NCBI GenBank assembly: GCA_036874045.1
Contig: JAZBRI010000010.1
Span: 20,001 to 84,000 of the forward strand
From: Cymodocea nodosa
Lineage: Eukaryota > Streptophyta > Magnoliopsida > Alismatales > Cymodoceaceae
Length of the DNA: 64,000 nt
Direction of reading: 5' to 3'
In this document: in pieces, positions 43,476 through 55,782 of the stretch
Layout of the letters: every line of letters starts with the position of its first letter
Position numbering within the stretch: the stretch's first letter is position 1
Made by a program: the position numbers and the translations under genes
The notes under the pieces: generated by a model
Databases searched by the model: none
What the model saw: only the letters and a program-made list of their open reading frames with translations
Told to the model about the DNA's origin: nothing

Positions 43476-45315
43476 ACTGTGATTTTGTACTTTTAATGTT
43501 GTGTGTATTCTACATTTATTTTTAGAAAAAAAAGAAGAAAGAAAAAAATTTAGTTTTAGTTTTATTTTATAAGAAAAAGAAAAACAAAAACAAAATATCA
43601 ATCCAGTTTGTTGGTATTTGTTCTGGGAAACTAACTAGCTTGCTTGTGAACCACCAAAGGCATAGGAGCCTATGTTTTACACGACACTGATTTAACAATT
43701 TATGTTTTGTTGTTAAATGTTATTTTGTTATATATTCTACTTTTATGTGTGAATGAAAAGTTTTTCAGAATCAAAAGTTGGAAGATATTGAAGGAGATAC
43801 AAAAGAACAATGTATGTAATTAATTACTTATCCTGAATTTACATTCAAACTTAGTTTGTGGAGTTATTCATTAACTCAATGAATTAAGTTCGTTGAGTTA
43901 GGTGCTAAGTCAACGAAACAATATTCATGCTTGCTAACATTTACTATATTTACTGTAAATCTTTTATATTGAGGACAATGTAAAATGTAGGTATGAGGGG
44001 AGGTAATTAGATTAAAAGCCAAGTAATTTTGTTAATTAGAGGAATTAGAATTGTGCTGCAAATTTCTATGGAAATTGAAATTTTTTTTTATGAATTTGTT
44101 GTAACTAACTGAAATTTCCTGTAACTATCCGATAATTGAGACTCAAATTTTTAAGAATTGTAACTACTTGAATGGTATATTTAGAATATTATATAAGATG
44201 TTACAAATTTTACTATTAATACAAATCTAGATATAGTATCTTATGTTTTTATTGAATTTTATAAGTTTAACAGTTTCACAATTTTAAAAAAGAAATTAGA
44301 ATGCTTAACTGAAACTCAATAAATGATCTGAAGGTTTGGAAGAGTTGAAATGTTGATTTTTGGATTAAATGAAATACATATGATCAAGAATACATTTAAT
44401 TTAATTGATTAAACTTGTAGAATGATTTATGTGTAAATCTTATTAAACTACAGAAAAAGTATGAGCTTATTGATATGGATTCATATTTTCAGTAAATTAT
44501 AGAAGCATGATTATATGAGATTTGTGTTTTATTGCATCTGTATTAATGAAATACGTATATATACTATGTTGAAAAGAAAAAAAAAAAGAGAAAAACTTTG
44601 AGAGTTTATTGATTTGTTTGATCATGAGCCTTTTGTACTTGAGTAGATAGGTATATAAGGATTGTTGACCTGAAAAAAGACTCTTTAAATTTAGCAACCT
44701 AAGATCTTGATTAGATCTGGGATTGTTGACTGAAAGCTCGATACATGGGTACACTAGAAAGCTCTTGTATGATTCAAGCTTTTCAAATTAACTTTTAAAG
44801 TACAAATATGCATATACTGTTCTGAAAAGATAAAAGTGTTTTGTGAAATACAAAAATCTTTTGAATTGAGTATATTTTCTGTTATCTAAGATTACAGAAG
44901 TATGAATCTAGATTAGACTTTTGAAGTTGTTTATTTGAGATACAATTCATTATTCTTCTTGTTTTAATCATATTGAGTTGGATTGTGTTTTAATTTGTAT
45001 GTAGTTGAAATTTATTCTAGAAATCATATTGGAAAATTCAGGATAATAGATGTTTGAAAAGAAAAAATTGATAATATAATTACTGCCTATAAGATGCTAA
45101 TATATTTTATATGTAATTTACATATATTTAAATATATTTGCAAGTTGAAGAGGAGAAAACAATGCTAAAATAGATTACTAAATTAATATAGAATATCTTT
45201 ATATTAATCTGATCTATGTATTCTGAAGAAAAAAAATGAAGAATTAGTTCTAGCACTTTTGAAAGACCAACTAGTTAGATCTTAGTAGTTTGCTAAGGGA
45301 CTAGCAAAATTTAAG
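43476..45315 (+). other. Long 3' UTR of the F-box-carrying gypsy element
   Basis: Non-coding and AT-rich. It matches, in opposite orientation, 52990-55780 minus the MITE. It contains GTTGAGTTA-type palindromes at 43855-43920. Position 43906-43908 (TAA, TTA on the other strand) corresponds to the empty target site of the MITE at 54407. The short frames here are not supported. Confidence 0.65.
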
Positions 45316-45326
45316 TATGGGGGAAG
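45314..45326 (+). promoter_or_regulatory. Polypurine tract
   Basis: TTTAAGTATGGGGGAAG runs directly into the LTR start. A purine-rich tract of this form just before the 3' LTR primes plus-strand synthesis. The minus copy has TCTAGGGAAAG at the same place (52977-52987). Confidence 0.75.
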
Positions 45327-47168
45327 CGTTTAGAATGAAAAAATGCATAATATTAATGGTTAAATGATGGTTAATTGCATAATATTTAGCTTATCATATG
45401 AAAATTAAGTTATTATATTATAATTGCACTGTTATATGCTTTAATGAAAGAATTTGCATAATTGCAAGGAATTAACGTTAATTAAGTATATTTCCGAACT
45501 GTCGGTGAATTACAGGCTTTGAAAGTCCTAAGTCTCTGAATTTTCTATTATTTCGGAGAGTTATATTGCATGTACTAGATAGTGATGTTTTAAATGATAG
45601 AAGAATATTTTATTATTTCCTGGAGTACACATGTTGAAACCATAATGCATGACTTAAGTGAATTTTCGATAAGTTATTTGGTAACTATCCAAAATGCATC
45701 TAAGCATCGGATAGTTAGGTTTATAAGTATCCAAAATATCTGAACTCGTTATTTCTTTATTGCACGTGTTTTATAATTAAATCAACGAAGTAAGTCCGTT
45801 GAATTACACTAACTCCATGGATCATTTATTTTCTAATATGCCACGGTAGTAGTTGTAGAAATAAGAAATTTGAAGGAAAACCACGATTGCACGTATCACT
45901 CAGGAATTCACTCGTTGAATGAAGAAGAAATTACCATCGTTGATATGAATAAAGGAAATCCAACCGATCATTTAAGCAGAAGCAATTATTACGAAAAGAA
46001 ATATAAATAAGAGGAGAAAGACAAAGAAGTGTGTGTGTGTAGGTGGAGAACCGTGCTAATTGCAGGAAGCGTTGGAAGTTCCCTAAAGCTCCACATCACC
46101 ACCAAAATCATCAACCATCAGAGGTTTGTGAGGATACTCTTCAGATGTTAAGTCGATTCCAAGCCAAACATGGTAACTGACAACCACTGTGATGAGTGAT
46201 CACGTCATGAGAAGGGAAGCCATTTTCACCAAGCACCGACTCATATCTCAGGAGATCATAAAGCTTCTAGCCTTGGTTTCAGGTTGATGCCAGTATGTTG
46301 AAGAGGAGATCATCTTATAATTCTTGATTCACGATTCTATAAGGAGAGGAGGCAAGATTGTAAGTGATTAAGTTTTTAGTAGTGTAATCGTGTCGCATGT
46401 AGTGATAGAAGTTTTTACTATCGATAGAGATTTTTACATTTCACCTTTCGCTCATCTTTAGGAACATATCAAAACAAAAATACCAAAAACAACTAATTAT
46501 CTGTGTTTACATTTAGTATTAAAGTGTTGTATTATTTGTTTTGTATCGTGATTAATGTTATCATTATTAGTATTGTGAATGTTTTATGTTTGTTTGATTT
46601 AGAAAATAGAAAACAGTTTTATTGTTTACTGAAATTGATTCGTTCCAGATACTTAAAGATTTTAATGGTTACTATTTGAAATATCTGAATGTTAGTGTTG
46701 CTTAATTACAAATCTAATATTAACTAACATTAAAGAGCTTAATTGATGTTATTTACATTCTGTGGAATTGCCCAATGGTTGGCCGAATTCCTCTGTAAAT
46801 AGTAGTATTTAACTGGAAAGGTAGGCTCGCAAAGTTAACTTAAGTCCACGAGGTTAGTCCATTAAGTTAACCATAACTCCATGAACTAAGTTCGTTGTGT
46901 TAACTATAAGTCAACGGAGTGCTTAATTAAACACATATAAACTCCAATATAAAAATCAGAACAGTACACAATTCTTACTCAATCTTTGTGGGATAGACTT
47001 ATATTTGCACACAAATACAATATACATTGTGCACTTGCAGTTAAAATACAAATTGTATTTAATATCTAATTTGTGTAAAAGGTTATTTGTTTACTTTTAA
47101 AAGAATTTATTAATATAAGCATAAAAACAAATCAAACAAGTTTATGATTTAACTTTTCACAACCAATA
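45327..47168 (+). mobile_element. Athila-type LTR, about 1.85 kb
   Basis: It starts CGTTTAGAATGAAA (TG in the minus copies) after the polypurine tract and ends about TTTTCACAA just before a primer site. U3 carries the TCGGANAGTTA palindromes (45490-45750) and GTTGAGTTA units (45780-45830). A TATA-like CTCTGTAAATAG lies near 46790, further GTTGAGTTA palindromes at 46830-46920, and the leader-like GGGATAGACTTATATTTGCA...GTGCACTTGCAGTTA at 46989-47044. A polypurine tract before and a primer site after suggest two elements sharing this LTR. Confidence 0.78.
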
Positions 47169-47178
47169 CAAGACTTTC

Positions 47179-47195
47179 TAACGTCGTTGCTAGGG
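47179..47195 (+). promoter_or_regulatory. Primer binding site, tRNA-Asp-like
   Basis: TAACGTCGTTGCTAGGG, against TGGCGCCGTTGCCGGGG expected for tRNA-Asp. It lies 10-12 bases after the LTR end. A second weak match, TGGCACCGCC, lies at 47211. It marks the start of a second internal region that is soon cut off. Confidence 0.6.
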
Positions 47196-47339
47196 AAACA
47201 AACAAGTTTTCTGGCACCGCCTAACAAACAGATTTTCACACCAAACAAAATGGTCTCCCCAAAATTAAAGATGTATCTCTATTCTGATTCATAGTTTTTT
47301 GGGAATCTAAAACAATAATATCTACAAGATAAATGAAGT
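47196..47339 (+). other. Truncated gypsy internal start
   Basis: A short stretch after the primer site with no domain before it meets the minus-strand protease fragment. The junction is near 47340. Confidence 0.4.
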
Positions 47340-48738
47340 TCTTAATGTTAATTAAGACATCATCTATTTTTCCTCTAGGGTATCTTATACTTCGATCTAA
47401 TCCTAAGCCCTCTAGGATTTAAGCCTTCTAATCCTAAGGATATGAATATGTCACTTGGCATAATATTTATACCTGCACTTAGGTCTATTAAGGTTCTATC
47501 CAAAATTGTATTACATATTGTGCACGATATAACAAGTGTTCCTAGATTAGATAATTTTTTTGGAATCTGAGGTAGAAATACAGAACTACTTTGCTTTGCT
47601 TTTTTCAATACTTTCCTCTCTCTCTTCTTAATACACCAATCCTTAAGAAATTTAGCACAATGTGGTATTTTTTACAATTAGTCTAACAGAGGAATGTTAA
47701 CTTGCACTTTTTCAAATATCTCTTGAATTTTCTTTTATTTTTCAAGAAATGTTTGTTATAATCTTTCAGGATAGTGAGCTAATGCTTATGATTTAAAAGA
47801 TTCATTTTCTTGTCTCAAATTCCCTTTAGATTCTATCTTATCCTTATCTTTTTCTTCTCTATTTGCAATTTTATTTTCAGATTTAGATTTTTTTTCATTC
47901 ATTTGTATGTCTTTAGATATTATATGTTCATTTTCATTTTGAAAATTGTTCTTACTTAAATGTAATTCATTTTCTTTTTAAATTCTAGGTGGCATATAGG
48001 TTTTAGATCTCAATGTTACATATACGTTTTCCACATTATCAGAAATTTATGGTTTTTTTGCATTTTTGATTCTTTTTCAAAAATTTTAACTATGATGGTT
48101 TTCATATATTCTTCAGGTAGATTAATTTTCTTAATTCCTATTTCATTTATCTTCATGTTTTAACTATTCATTTATATTATATTATTGATCTTGCATGACT
48201 TGTAATTTCATGGTAAATTCATTAAGTGCATTTAACTTTCTTTTGAGATCATTTAATCTCATTGCATTCAGTTTTTGATTAATTTTTATTATAGTTTTCT
48301 TAGTTTCATAAATAATATCTATTTTAGGTTCTAAATAATTTTCCTAATAATTTACTTGGTTAACTTCTTGAAGATAATACATGTATTCGTCTAGTTTATC
48401 TAGGTTTTGTTCTATCATACCTATCCCAAATTTCTTTTTTTCTAGACATATTGCCCATCCTGAAGTGATTGTTAGTTTGGTAAACTATATGTGTTTCATA
48501 CTCAATCTTATATTGAATATAATTCATCTATTGCTCATTTGATCTAACCATCTACAATTGTCTCAACTTTAAACAATCAGTAATGTCATATATTTCTAAA
48601 TTGTAGAATTTACATATGCTAACTATAGGTTTCAGAAATCTTTGAGCATACGCATATGCTATATTCTCAATAATAAAATCACACACACTTTTACTATTAT
48701 GAAAACAAAATAGTGCTATGATCTTTAAATTTTCAATT
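47340..48738 (-). pseudogene. Gypsy gag-pro region, degenerate
   Basis: The part at 47375-47608 is an aspartic protease-like segment. The active-site motif reads LIDLSAGINIMP, where Athila-type elements usually have LDLGASINVMP, so the DxGA core is damaged. An ISLGLEGLNPRGL phrase follows, as in the family. Upstream, from 47611 to 48738, come lysine/glutamate-rich low-complexity sequence and the gag leader (RLNDLKRKLNAL-type segment), with many stops. No reverse transcriptase follows, because the fragment ends near 47340. Confidence 0.65.
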
Positions 48739-48755
48739 CCTTGGCAATGTTACTA
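48739..48755 (-). promoter_or_regulatory. Primer binding site, tRNA-Asp-like (degenerate)
   Basis: The minus strand reads TAGTAACATTGCCAAGG. The second half (ATTGCCAAGG) matches the tRNA-Asp-type site well, the first half poorly. It sits between the LTR and the gag region. Confidence 0.55.
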
Positions 48756-48769
48756 GAAAAACTTGTCTT

Positions 48770-50393
48770 GTCAGCTTAAGTGTATTTTTATAAGTAACAA
48801 GTAATTTCATAAATATTATTTAATTTTAGTAACTTAGTTCATTAAATTGATTGCAAGTGCACAACATCTATTGTATAAGTGTGCAAGTACAAGTTGAACC
48901 TATAGGGAATTATTGAAATCAATTTAACTCTATAAATTTTTATTACCAGAGTTTAGTATATATTTACAATATGCTTACTCTATTAATTTACAATTAACTT
49001 AACAGACTTAGCTCGTGGAGTTACAGTTAACTTAACAAACTTCCCCTATAGAGTTATGGTTAACTCAACAAGTCTTCCTAGTAACTTCAAATTAATATTG
49101 CTGCTTACAGAAGAACTCAACCATCTATTGGGCGATTCTATACATTACAAGCAACATCAATTAAGCTTTCGAATGCTACTTTATATTACATTCATCAATG
49201 ATCAATTCTAGCATTCAATACTCCAAATAGTAAATTTATCAATCAAGATTTCAGAGATTTAGATTAACTGGTTTAAGAAATCAGTAATATGATTTTCTAT
49301 TCACTGGAATAAAATACATACTAAACATTTAACAATAACTAACTAACAATACAAATACAAATGATACAACATAGACTTGATAAACATAAATTTGTAAGTG
49401 AAAATAGATAATGGTTTTTGTTTTATTTTTATTCTATTCCTTAAGATGAGTGAGTGATGAAAGATAAAATTCTCTATTGATAGTAAGAAACTTCCATCAC
49501 TATATGCGACACGATTACACCACTGAAAACTTAATCACTTACTATCAAATGCTCCTCTTCCTACTAGATTATGAACCTAGACTTCTGTAAGTTGATCTTC
49601 TCTTTAGTATAATGACATCAACCCAAAACCAAGGCTAGAAACTTTACTATCTTTTAAGAGATGATTCATTATTTGGTGAAAATATCCTTCCTTCCTATGG
49701 CATGATCACTCTTCATAGTGGTTGTCAGTCACTATATTTTACTTGGAATCGATCTGATATCTAGAAAGTATCCTTATAGACCTTCGATGGATGGTGGTAT
49801 TGGTGGGAGCTCAAGGAATGTTCAATGCTTTCTACAATGAGCACGGTTCTCCCCCCTTTCTTCGTTCTTTTTCTTTTTTTATATATTTCTTCCTTGTAAT
49901 AACTACTTCTACCTAAATGACTAGTTGAATTTCATTCATTTGCATCAACGATGGTGATTACTTCTCTATTCCATGATAAAAATCATGCGTTGTACATGCA
50001 ATCATAACTTCCTTCACATTTCCTATACCTACAACTACCTACAATTAAATGTAAGAAAATAACTGGTTCGTGGAGTTAGTGTAACTCAATGGATTTACTT
50101 CGTTCACTTAACTATAACTCAATAGACCGACCTCAACAAACTCATTCAGTTTTGTAGTTTAGTAAAACAAATATGTATATAACATTTAACACTTGATATG
50201 TAAAAGAAGTAATTTCTAATTCATTATAAATGATACTTAATTAAACACTAATTCTTTGAAATCATGCATATTCTTTAATTAAGGTGTGTACTCATATAAT
50301 TGTGACATAATGGCTTAATTCTTATATGATAAGCTAAATATTATGTAATTAACCATTTATTTACTAATATTATGCATAATTTCATTCTAAACA
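48770..50393 (-). mobile_element. Athila-type LTR, nearly complete
   Basis: It starts on the minus strand with TGTTTAGAATGAAATTATGC at 50393 and runs through the U3 block TTTAGCTTATCATATAAGAA, the LTR body and the GTTGAGTTA palindromes (49005-49070) to the leader motif GTGCACTTGCAATCAATTT near 48860. It serves as the 5' LTR of the gag-pro fragment to its left. Its start abuts a copia gag fragment at 50394-50395, so this element probably inserted into the copia element. Confidence 0.78.
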
Positions 50394-50394
50394 A

Positions 50395-50652
50395 TACTTT
50401 ATTATATTGTTTAGTAGAGAGTGCACAATATATAGTATTTAGCCCACGAGCATCCAATTGGATGAGTTTTTCATCCTCAGTCTAGTCTATTTCATTACTA
50501 GTAGGAAGGGATGTTCCAAGAATAACTATCTTCTAGAGTTTTACATTTGAACTCTTGAAGAAACACTCCATTATATTCTTCCAATAATTGTAATTGGATC
50601 CATTGAATAGGGAAGGTCTGTGAATGTTCTGTCCCTTAGTAAATTGAGTCAT
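50395..50652 (-). pseudogene. Ty1/copia gag, N-terminal fragment
   Basis: The minus-strand frame from ATG at 50652 reads like the copia gag N-terminus: a PSLFNGSNYNYWKNIMECFF segment, then KL-stop-KIVILG (usually LWKIV, so TGG became TAG), EDEKLIQLDARGLNTIYCAL and YNKVLF. At least two stops are present. It begins about 35 bases after a tRNA-iMet-type primer site and is cut off by the gypsy LTR at 50394. Confidence 0.8.
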
Positions 50653-50689
50653 AAATTTAGATGGTTAAATCTCAATAGAGATTAACCTT

Positions 50690-50701
50690 GCTTTGATACC
50701 A
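50690..50701 (-). promoter_or_regulatory. Primer binding site, tRNA-iMet-like
   Basis: The minus strand reads TGGTATCAAAGC, against TGGTATCAGAGC expected for plant initiator tRNA-Met. It starts two bases after the LTR end CCTAACA. Confidence 0.85.
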
Positions 50702-50703
50702 AT

Positions 50704-51562
50704 TGTTAGGATCGTATGAACTTACCAAAAGGGGGTGAATGGTGAGTGTGTTGTTTTTGCAACTAATTTGACTTAATTTAAAAACTTGTATGCAATGTAA
50801 GTTATGACAGTTAATATAGAACAAAATTAAAGCAAAGAATAAAATCATACAAGAGAATTTTAGGTGTTTCGCCACAAATGGTTAGTCCACCCCTAAGGTA
50901 CTACTTTGGCTTCACTAAGTGATTAACCACTTACACACTTCCTTTCAAGCCAAAGCAAGAACCAATCATTAGAGCTTTAAGGTCATAGCTCTAACCAATA
51001 CTTCTTAGAAGTTTTCAGGTAGAAACTTCAGCAAACTAACGAGTCTTTTCTTCAATAAGAGATTTGAGCGTAGAGAGCATTTTTTACTTGAGTCAGCTTG
51101 ATATATCTTCAACTTGAGCTTGATGTATCTGTAGGAATTTGAGACTATCTTTTTGCTCAATAGCTCTCACTATATATGTGTGTGTATATGATAATCATTA
51201 TCCTTATTCTTCACCTATTGATTATACTTATACCAAGAGATATAACGATCAGATTTCTTTTAATGGTATTCAACCTATTGTACTTGCTATTTGCTCAATC
51301 CCAAAAATTGCAAGTTACTGTTTAGATCTTTTTGAAACCTTCCGAACCTATTTGCTTTTTGGAATGTTTCACTTGAAACCTTTTGAAAACTATCGTGAAA
51401 CTATTCGAAGGCTCTAAGAAGTCTTTTTGTCCTTATCACATGAGTTTTTAAGTTCTTTACATGAGGTTACCTTAAATTTAGATTGCTTGATTTGTAATCT
51501 TCCAAAATCACTTATTTTTTGTACAATTTCATTTGAAACTTTCTAAAAATCCTTCTAAGAGT
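50704..51562 (-). mobile_element. Ty1/copia 5' LTR
   Basis: On the minus strand it ends with the CA of CCTAACA next to the primer site. It includes a TTCACCCCCTTTTGGTAAGT region near the end that is common in copia LTRs. The outer edge, near 51562, is placed where homology to the gypsy LTR resumes (GATAACTTTAATCACGATAC). The frame at 51139-51417 is not supported as a gene. Confidence 0.7.
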
Positions 51563-52976
51563 ATCAATGATAACTTTAATCACGATACAAAACAAACAAT
51601 ACAACACTTAAATACTAAATATAAACACAGATAAGTTGTTGTTTTTGGTATTTTTGTTTTGAGATGTTCATGAAAATGGGCGAAAGGTGAAATGTAAAAA
51701 TCTCTATCAATAGTAAATACTTCTGTCACTACATGCTACGTGATTAGACCACTGAAAACTTAATCACTTACAATCCTGCCTCCTCTCCCTATAGAATCGC
51801 GAGTCCAAAATTGTAAGATGATCTCCTCTTCAGCATACTGGCATTAACCCGAAACCAAGGCTAGAAGCTTTATGATCTCCTGAGATATGAATCGGTGATT
51901 GGTGAAAATGGCTTTCCTTCCCGCGACTCGATCACTCCTCACAGTGGTTGTTAGGCACCGTGTTTGGCTTGAAATCAACTCGACATTAGGAAAGTATCCT
52001 CACAGACCTTTGATGGTTGATGATTATGGTGATGTTGGTGAATTGTTGGTGATGGTGTGGATGCTTTAGTGAACTTCTGACGTTGTCTACAGTTAGCGCG
52101 GTCCTCCACTTTTACACACACTGCCACACACCGCCAACCACACCTTCTTCATTTTTTCTCCTATTCTTTAATATTTCTTCAGTAGTAACTGCTTCTACTT
52201 TAGATGATCGGTTGGATTTTCTTCATTCAGATCAACAATGGTGATTTCTTCTCCTTTCCATGAGTGAATTTCTGCGTGATACGTGCAATCGTGGTTTTCC
52301 TTCGAATGTCCTATTTCTATAACTGCTATAGTGGCATATTAGAAAATAAATAGTCCGTGGAGTTATAGATAACTCAATGAACTTACTTCGTTGATTTAAC
52401 TATAAAACATGTGCAATAAAGAAATAAGCTGCTAACATAACGAGTTACCTTAGTGTGTATTCATGTAACTCAACGCATATAGTTATGCTAACTTAACGAG
52501 TTAAACATGTGCATCTCACGTGATATACTAAAGCATTTAAATTCAACACTAATTCTAACTTAATAAGTTCAAATATTTCAAATACTTACGAACCTAACTA
52601 TCTGATGCCTAGATGCATTTAAGATAGTTAACAGATAACTTACCGAAAATCCACTTAAGTCATGTATTATGGTTTCAACACGTGTACTTCAGAAAATAAT
52701 AAAATATTCTTTAAAACACAACTGTCTGGTACATTAAACATAACTCTCCGAAATAACAGAAATTTCGGATACTCAAGAATTTCACAGCTTACAATTTACT
52801 GACAGTTCAGAAATGTACTAAATTAACATTAATTCCCTGAAATTATGTAGATTCTTTCATTAAAGCATATAATAGTGCAATTATATTATAATGGCTTAAT
52901 TCTCATATGATAAGCTAAATATTATGCAATTAACCATCATTTAACCGTTAATATTATGCACATTTTCATTCTAAAC
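51563..52976 (-). mobile_element. Athila-type 3' LTR of F-box element copy 2, interrupted by copia
   Basis: It starts on the minus strand with TGTTTAGAATGAAAATGTGC at 52976, immediately after the polypurine tract, and matches 45327-46560 in reverse. It includes the palindromes at 52350-52500 and 52600-52790, the CACGATTGCACGTATCAC block and ATGTAGTGACAGAAGTATTT. At about 51563, in the middle of GTGATTAA-AGTTATCATT, the match stops at the copia LTR. The rest of this LTR was not found on the far side. Confidence 0.8.
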
Positions 52977-52987
52977 ACTTTCCCTAG
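52977..52987 (-). promoter_or_regulatory. Polypurine tract
   Basis: The minus strand reads TCTAGGGAAAG followed by the LTR start TGTTTAGAATG. It is the counterpart of 45314-45326. Confidence 0.7.
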
Positions 52988-54403
52988 ACTTAAATTTTGC
53001 TAGTTCCTTAGCAAACTAAGATCTAATTAGTTGGTCTTTCTAAAGTGCTAGAATTAATTCTTCACTTAGTTCTTCTTTAGAATACATAATTTAGATTACT
53101 ATATAGATATTCTGTATTTTTTAGTAATCTGTTTTAACTTTGCTTTCTCCTCTTCAACTTGCAAATATATTTAGAATATATGTAAATTACATACAAAATA
53201 CATTAGCATCACATAGGTGTTAATTATATTATCATTTCTTTTTTTTTCAGCATCTGCCATCTTGAATTTTCCAATATGATTTCCAGAATAAATTTCAAGT
53301 ACATACAAATCAAAACATAATCCAATTCAATATGATTAAGACAAGTAGAATAAAGAATTGTATCTCAAATAAACAACTTCAAAAGTCTATTCTAGATTCA
53401 TACTTCCGTAATTTTAGATAACAGAGCATATACGTGATTCAAAAGATATCTGTATTTCACAAAACACTTGTATCTTTTCAAAACAGTATATGCATATTTA
53501 TACTTTAAAAGTTAATTTGACAAGCTTGAATCATACAAGAGCTTTCTAGTATACCCATGTATCGAGCTTTCAGTCAACAATCTCAAATCTAATCAAGATC
53601 ATAGGTTGCCAGATTTAAAGAGTCCTTTTCAGGTCAACAATTCTTACACACCTATTTGCTCAAGTACAAAAGGCTCGTGATCAAACAAGTAAATAAACTC
53701 TCAAAGTTTTTCTCTCTTTTTATTTTTATTTATTTATTTTAACACAGATAAACAATACTCACAGTATATATACGTATTTCATTAATATAGATGCAATAAA
53801 ATACAAATCTCATATAGTCCTGCTTCTATTATTTACTGAAAATATGAATCCATATCAATAAGCTCATACTTTTTTTGTAGTTTAATAAGCTCTACACATA
53901 AATCATTCTACAAGTTTAATCAATCAAATTAAATGTATCTTTGATCATATGTATTTCATTTAATCCAAAATTCAACATTTCAACTCTTCCAGGATTTCAG
54001 ATAATTTATTGAGTTTCAGTTAAGCATTTTCTTCTTAAAATCATGAAACTATTAAACTCATAAAATTCAGCAAAAACATAAGATACTATATCTAGATTTG
54101 TATGAATAATAAAATTTGTAGCATCTTATATAAGATTATAAATATAACATTCAAGCAGTTACAGTTCTTAAAAATTTTACAGTTTCAATTATCGGATAGT
54201 TACAGTAAATTCTTGTTCAAAAAATTTTCAATTTCCATAGACAAAACTTTTGCAGTACCATTCTAATTCCTCTAATTAACAAAATTACATGGCTGTTACT
54301 TTAATTACCTACCCCCCATACCTACATTTTGTATTATTCTCAATGTAAAAGATTTTACAATAAATATAGTAATTATAGCAGGCATGAATATTGTTTTGTT
54401 GAC
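52988..54403 (-). other. 3' UTR of F-box element copy 2, left part
   Basis: Matches 43900-45315 in reverse. Non-coding, AT-rich. No feature beyond the homology. Confidence 0.65.
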
Positions 54404-54406
54404 TTA

Positions 54407-55404
54407 AGGGGGGTTTGTGCACTCGGAATCTGACGGAATTGAAAATTTTTTTCGTCATATTCCGAGTCATGAGGTGTTTGTGCATTTTGGAATTCAAATT
54501 CCCAAGGAATTTGAATTCCAATCATGTGTAAAGGTTGGAAAAATGAATTCCCAACCTAAAAGGTCGGAATTCATTTTCCAAAAGATCGCTCGACGCTTAC
54601 CCTCCACTGTTGAAGTATATATTGTTAATATTTTTATTTAATTAATTATTTTAATATTTGTTTATTAAAAATAAAAATATTAATTATTTTATTATTATTA
54701 ATATTATTTAATTTTATAATATTAAAATCATAAATATTATTTAATTCAATTATTATTATTATTTTATTTATTATATTATATTATTTAATATATAATATCA
54801 AATTTTCAAAAACCATATAATTTTCCTAACTTTCTATGGCTAACACAAATGAAGTCTTAAAAGTCATTTATGGCTAATAAAATGTTTAGAATTATATTTT
54901 TTTATAATCAAAGTATTTCAATAATTATTTATTATTTACTTTCATTTATTCACTTCATAATAATTATATTTTTATAAAAGTTATTTATTATTACATTACA
55001 AGGAATATAAAATTTATAATTAACCTTTTGTTGTTTTAAACATGTATTATAACTAAAAAGTTATCAATTTTTGTAATTTTTGATTTATTTTATATAATGA
55101 TAAATGATATATAAACATTTATTTTAATAATATATTCATTTATTAATGTCAACAATTCATTAATAAATTAATTACATTTTCACTAATTATTTTAAGTCAA
55201 TACTTAATTTTATTAAAAATCAATTTTATTCAATTCCCTCCAATTCTGTCATGTGCACAAACACCTGGAATTCAATTTCCGTCAAATTCCTGAATGTGCA
55301 CAAACACCTAGATTTTGAATTCTTTCCGTCAAATTCTGTAGAATTCAAATTCCGTTAGAATTCAAATTCTGCGGAATTCAAATTCCAGATGCACAAACCC
55401 CCCC
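54407..55404. mobile_element. PIF/Harbinger-type non-autonomous element (998 bp)
   Basis: Terminal inverted repeats AGGGGGGTTTGTGCA and (in reverse) GGGGGGGTTTGTGCA are flanked by TTA at 54404-54406 and 55405-55407. The paralogous UTR at 43890-43930 gives the empty site: GTTGAC-TTA-GCACCTAACTC there, against GTTGAC-TTA-element-TTA-ACATCTAACTC here. This confirms both ends and the 3-bp duplication. Subterminal regions are rich in GGAATTTGAATTCC-like palindromes, and the middle (54640-55200) is AT-rich. There is no transposase, so mobility would need one from elsewhere. It arose after the F-box element copies diverged. Confidence 0.9.
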
Positions 55405-55407
55405 TTA

Positions 55408-55782
55408 ACATCTAACTCAACGAACTTAGTTGAAATGTAAATTCAAGATAAGTAATCAATTACATACCTCGTCCTTATGTATCTTCTTCAATATCTTCCG
55501 ATTTTTTATTCTAAAAAACTTTTCATTCACACATAAAAGCAAAGTATATAACAAAATAACAACTTAACTTGTTAAATCAGTGTCTTGTGTGGAACTTAGA
55601 CTCCTATGCCTTTGGTGGCTCACAAGTAAGCCAGTTGGTTTCCCAGAACAGATACCAACAAACTGGATTGATATTTTGTTTTTCTTTTCTTTTTTTTATA
55701 GAATAAAACTAAAACTAAAATTTTTCTTTTCAAAAAAAAAAAATGCAGAATACACACAACATTAAAAGCATAGAATCATATT
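55408..55782 (-). other. 3' UTR of F-box element copy 2, right part
   Basis: Matches 43476-43905 in reverse, including CCAACAAACTGGATTGATAT. No coding function. The 61-codon plus-strand frame at 55580 is a shadow. Confidence 0.6.

Noticed and set aside
51139..51417. 92-codon plus-strand frame
   Set aside because: Lies antisense inside the copia LTR. No domain.
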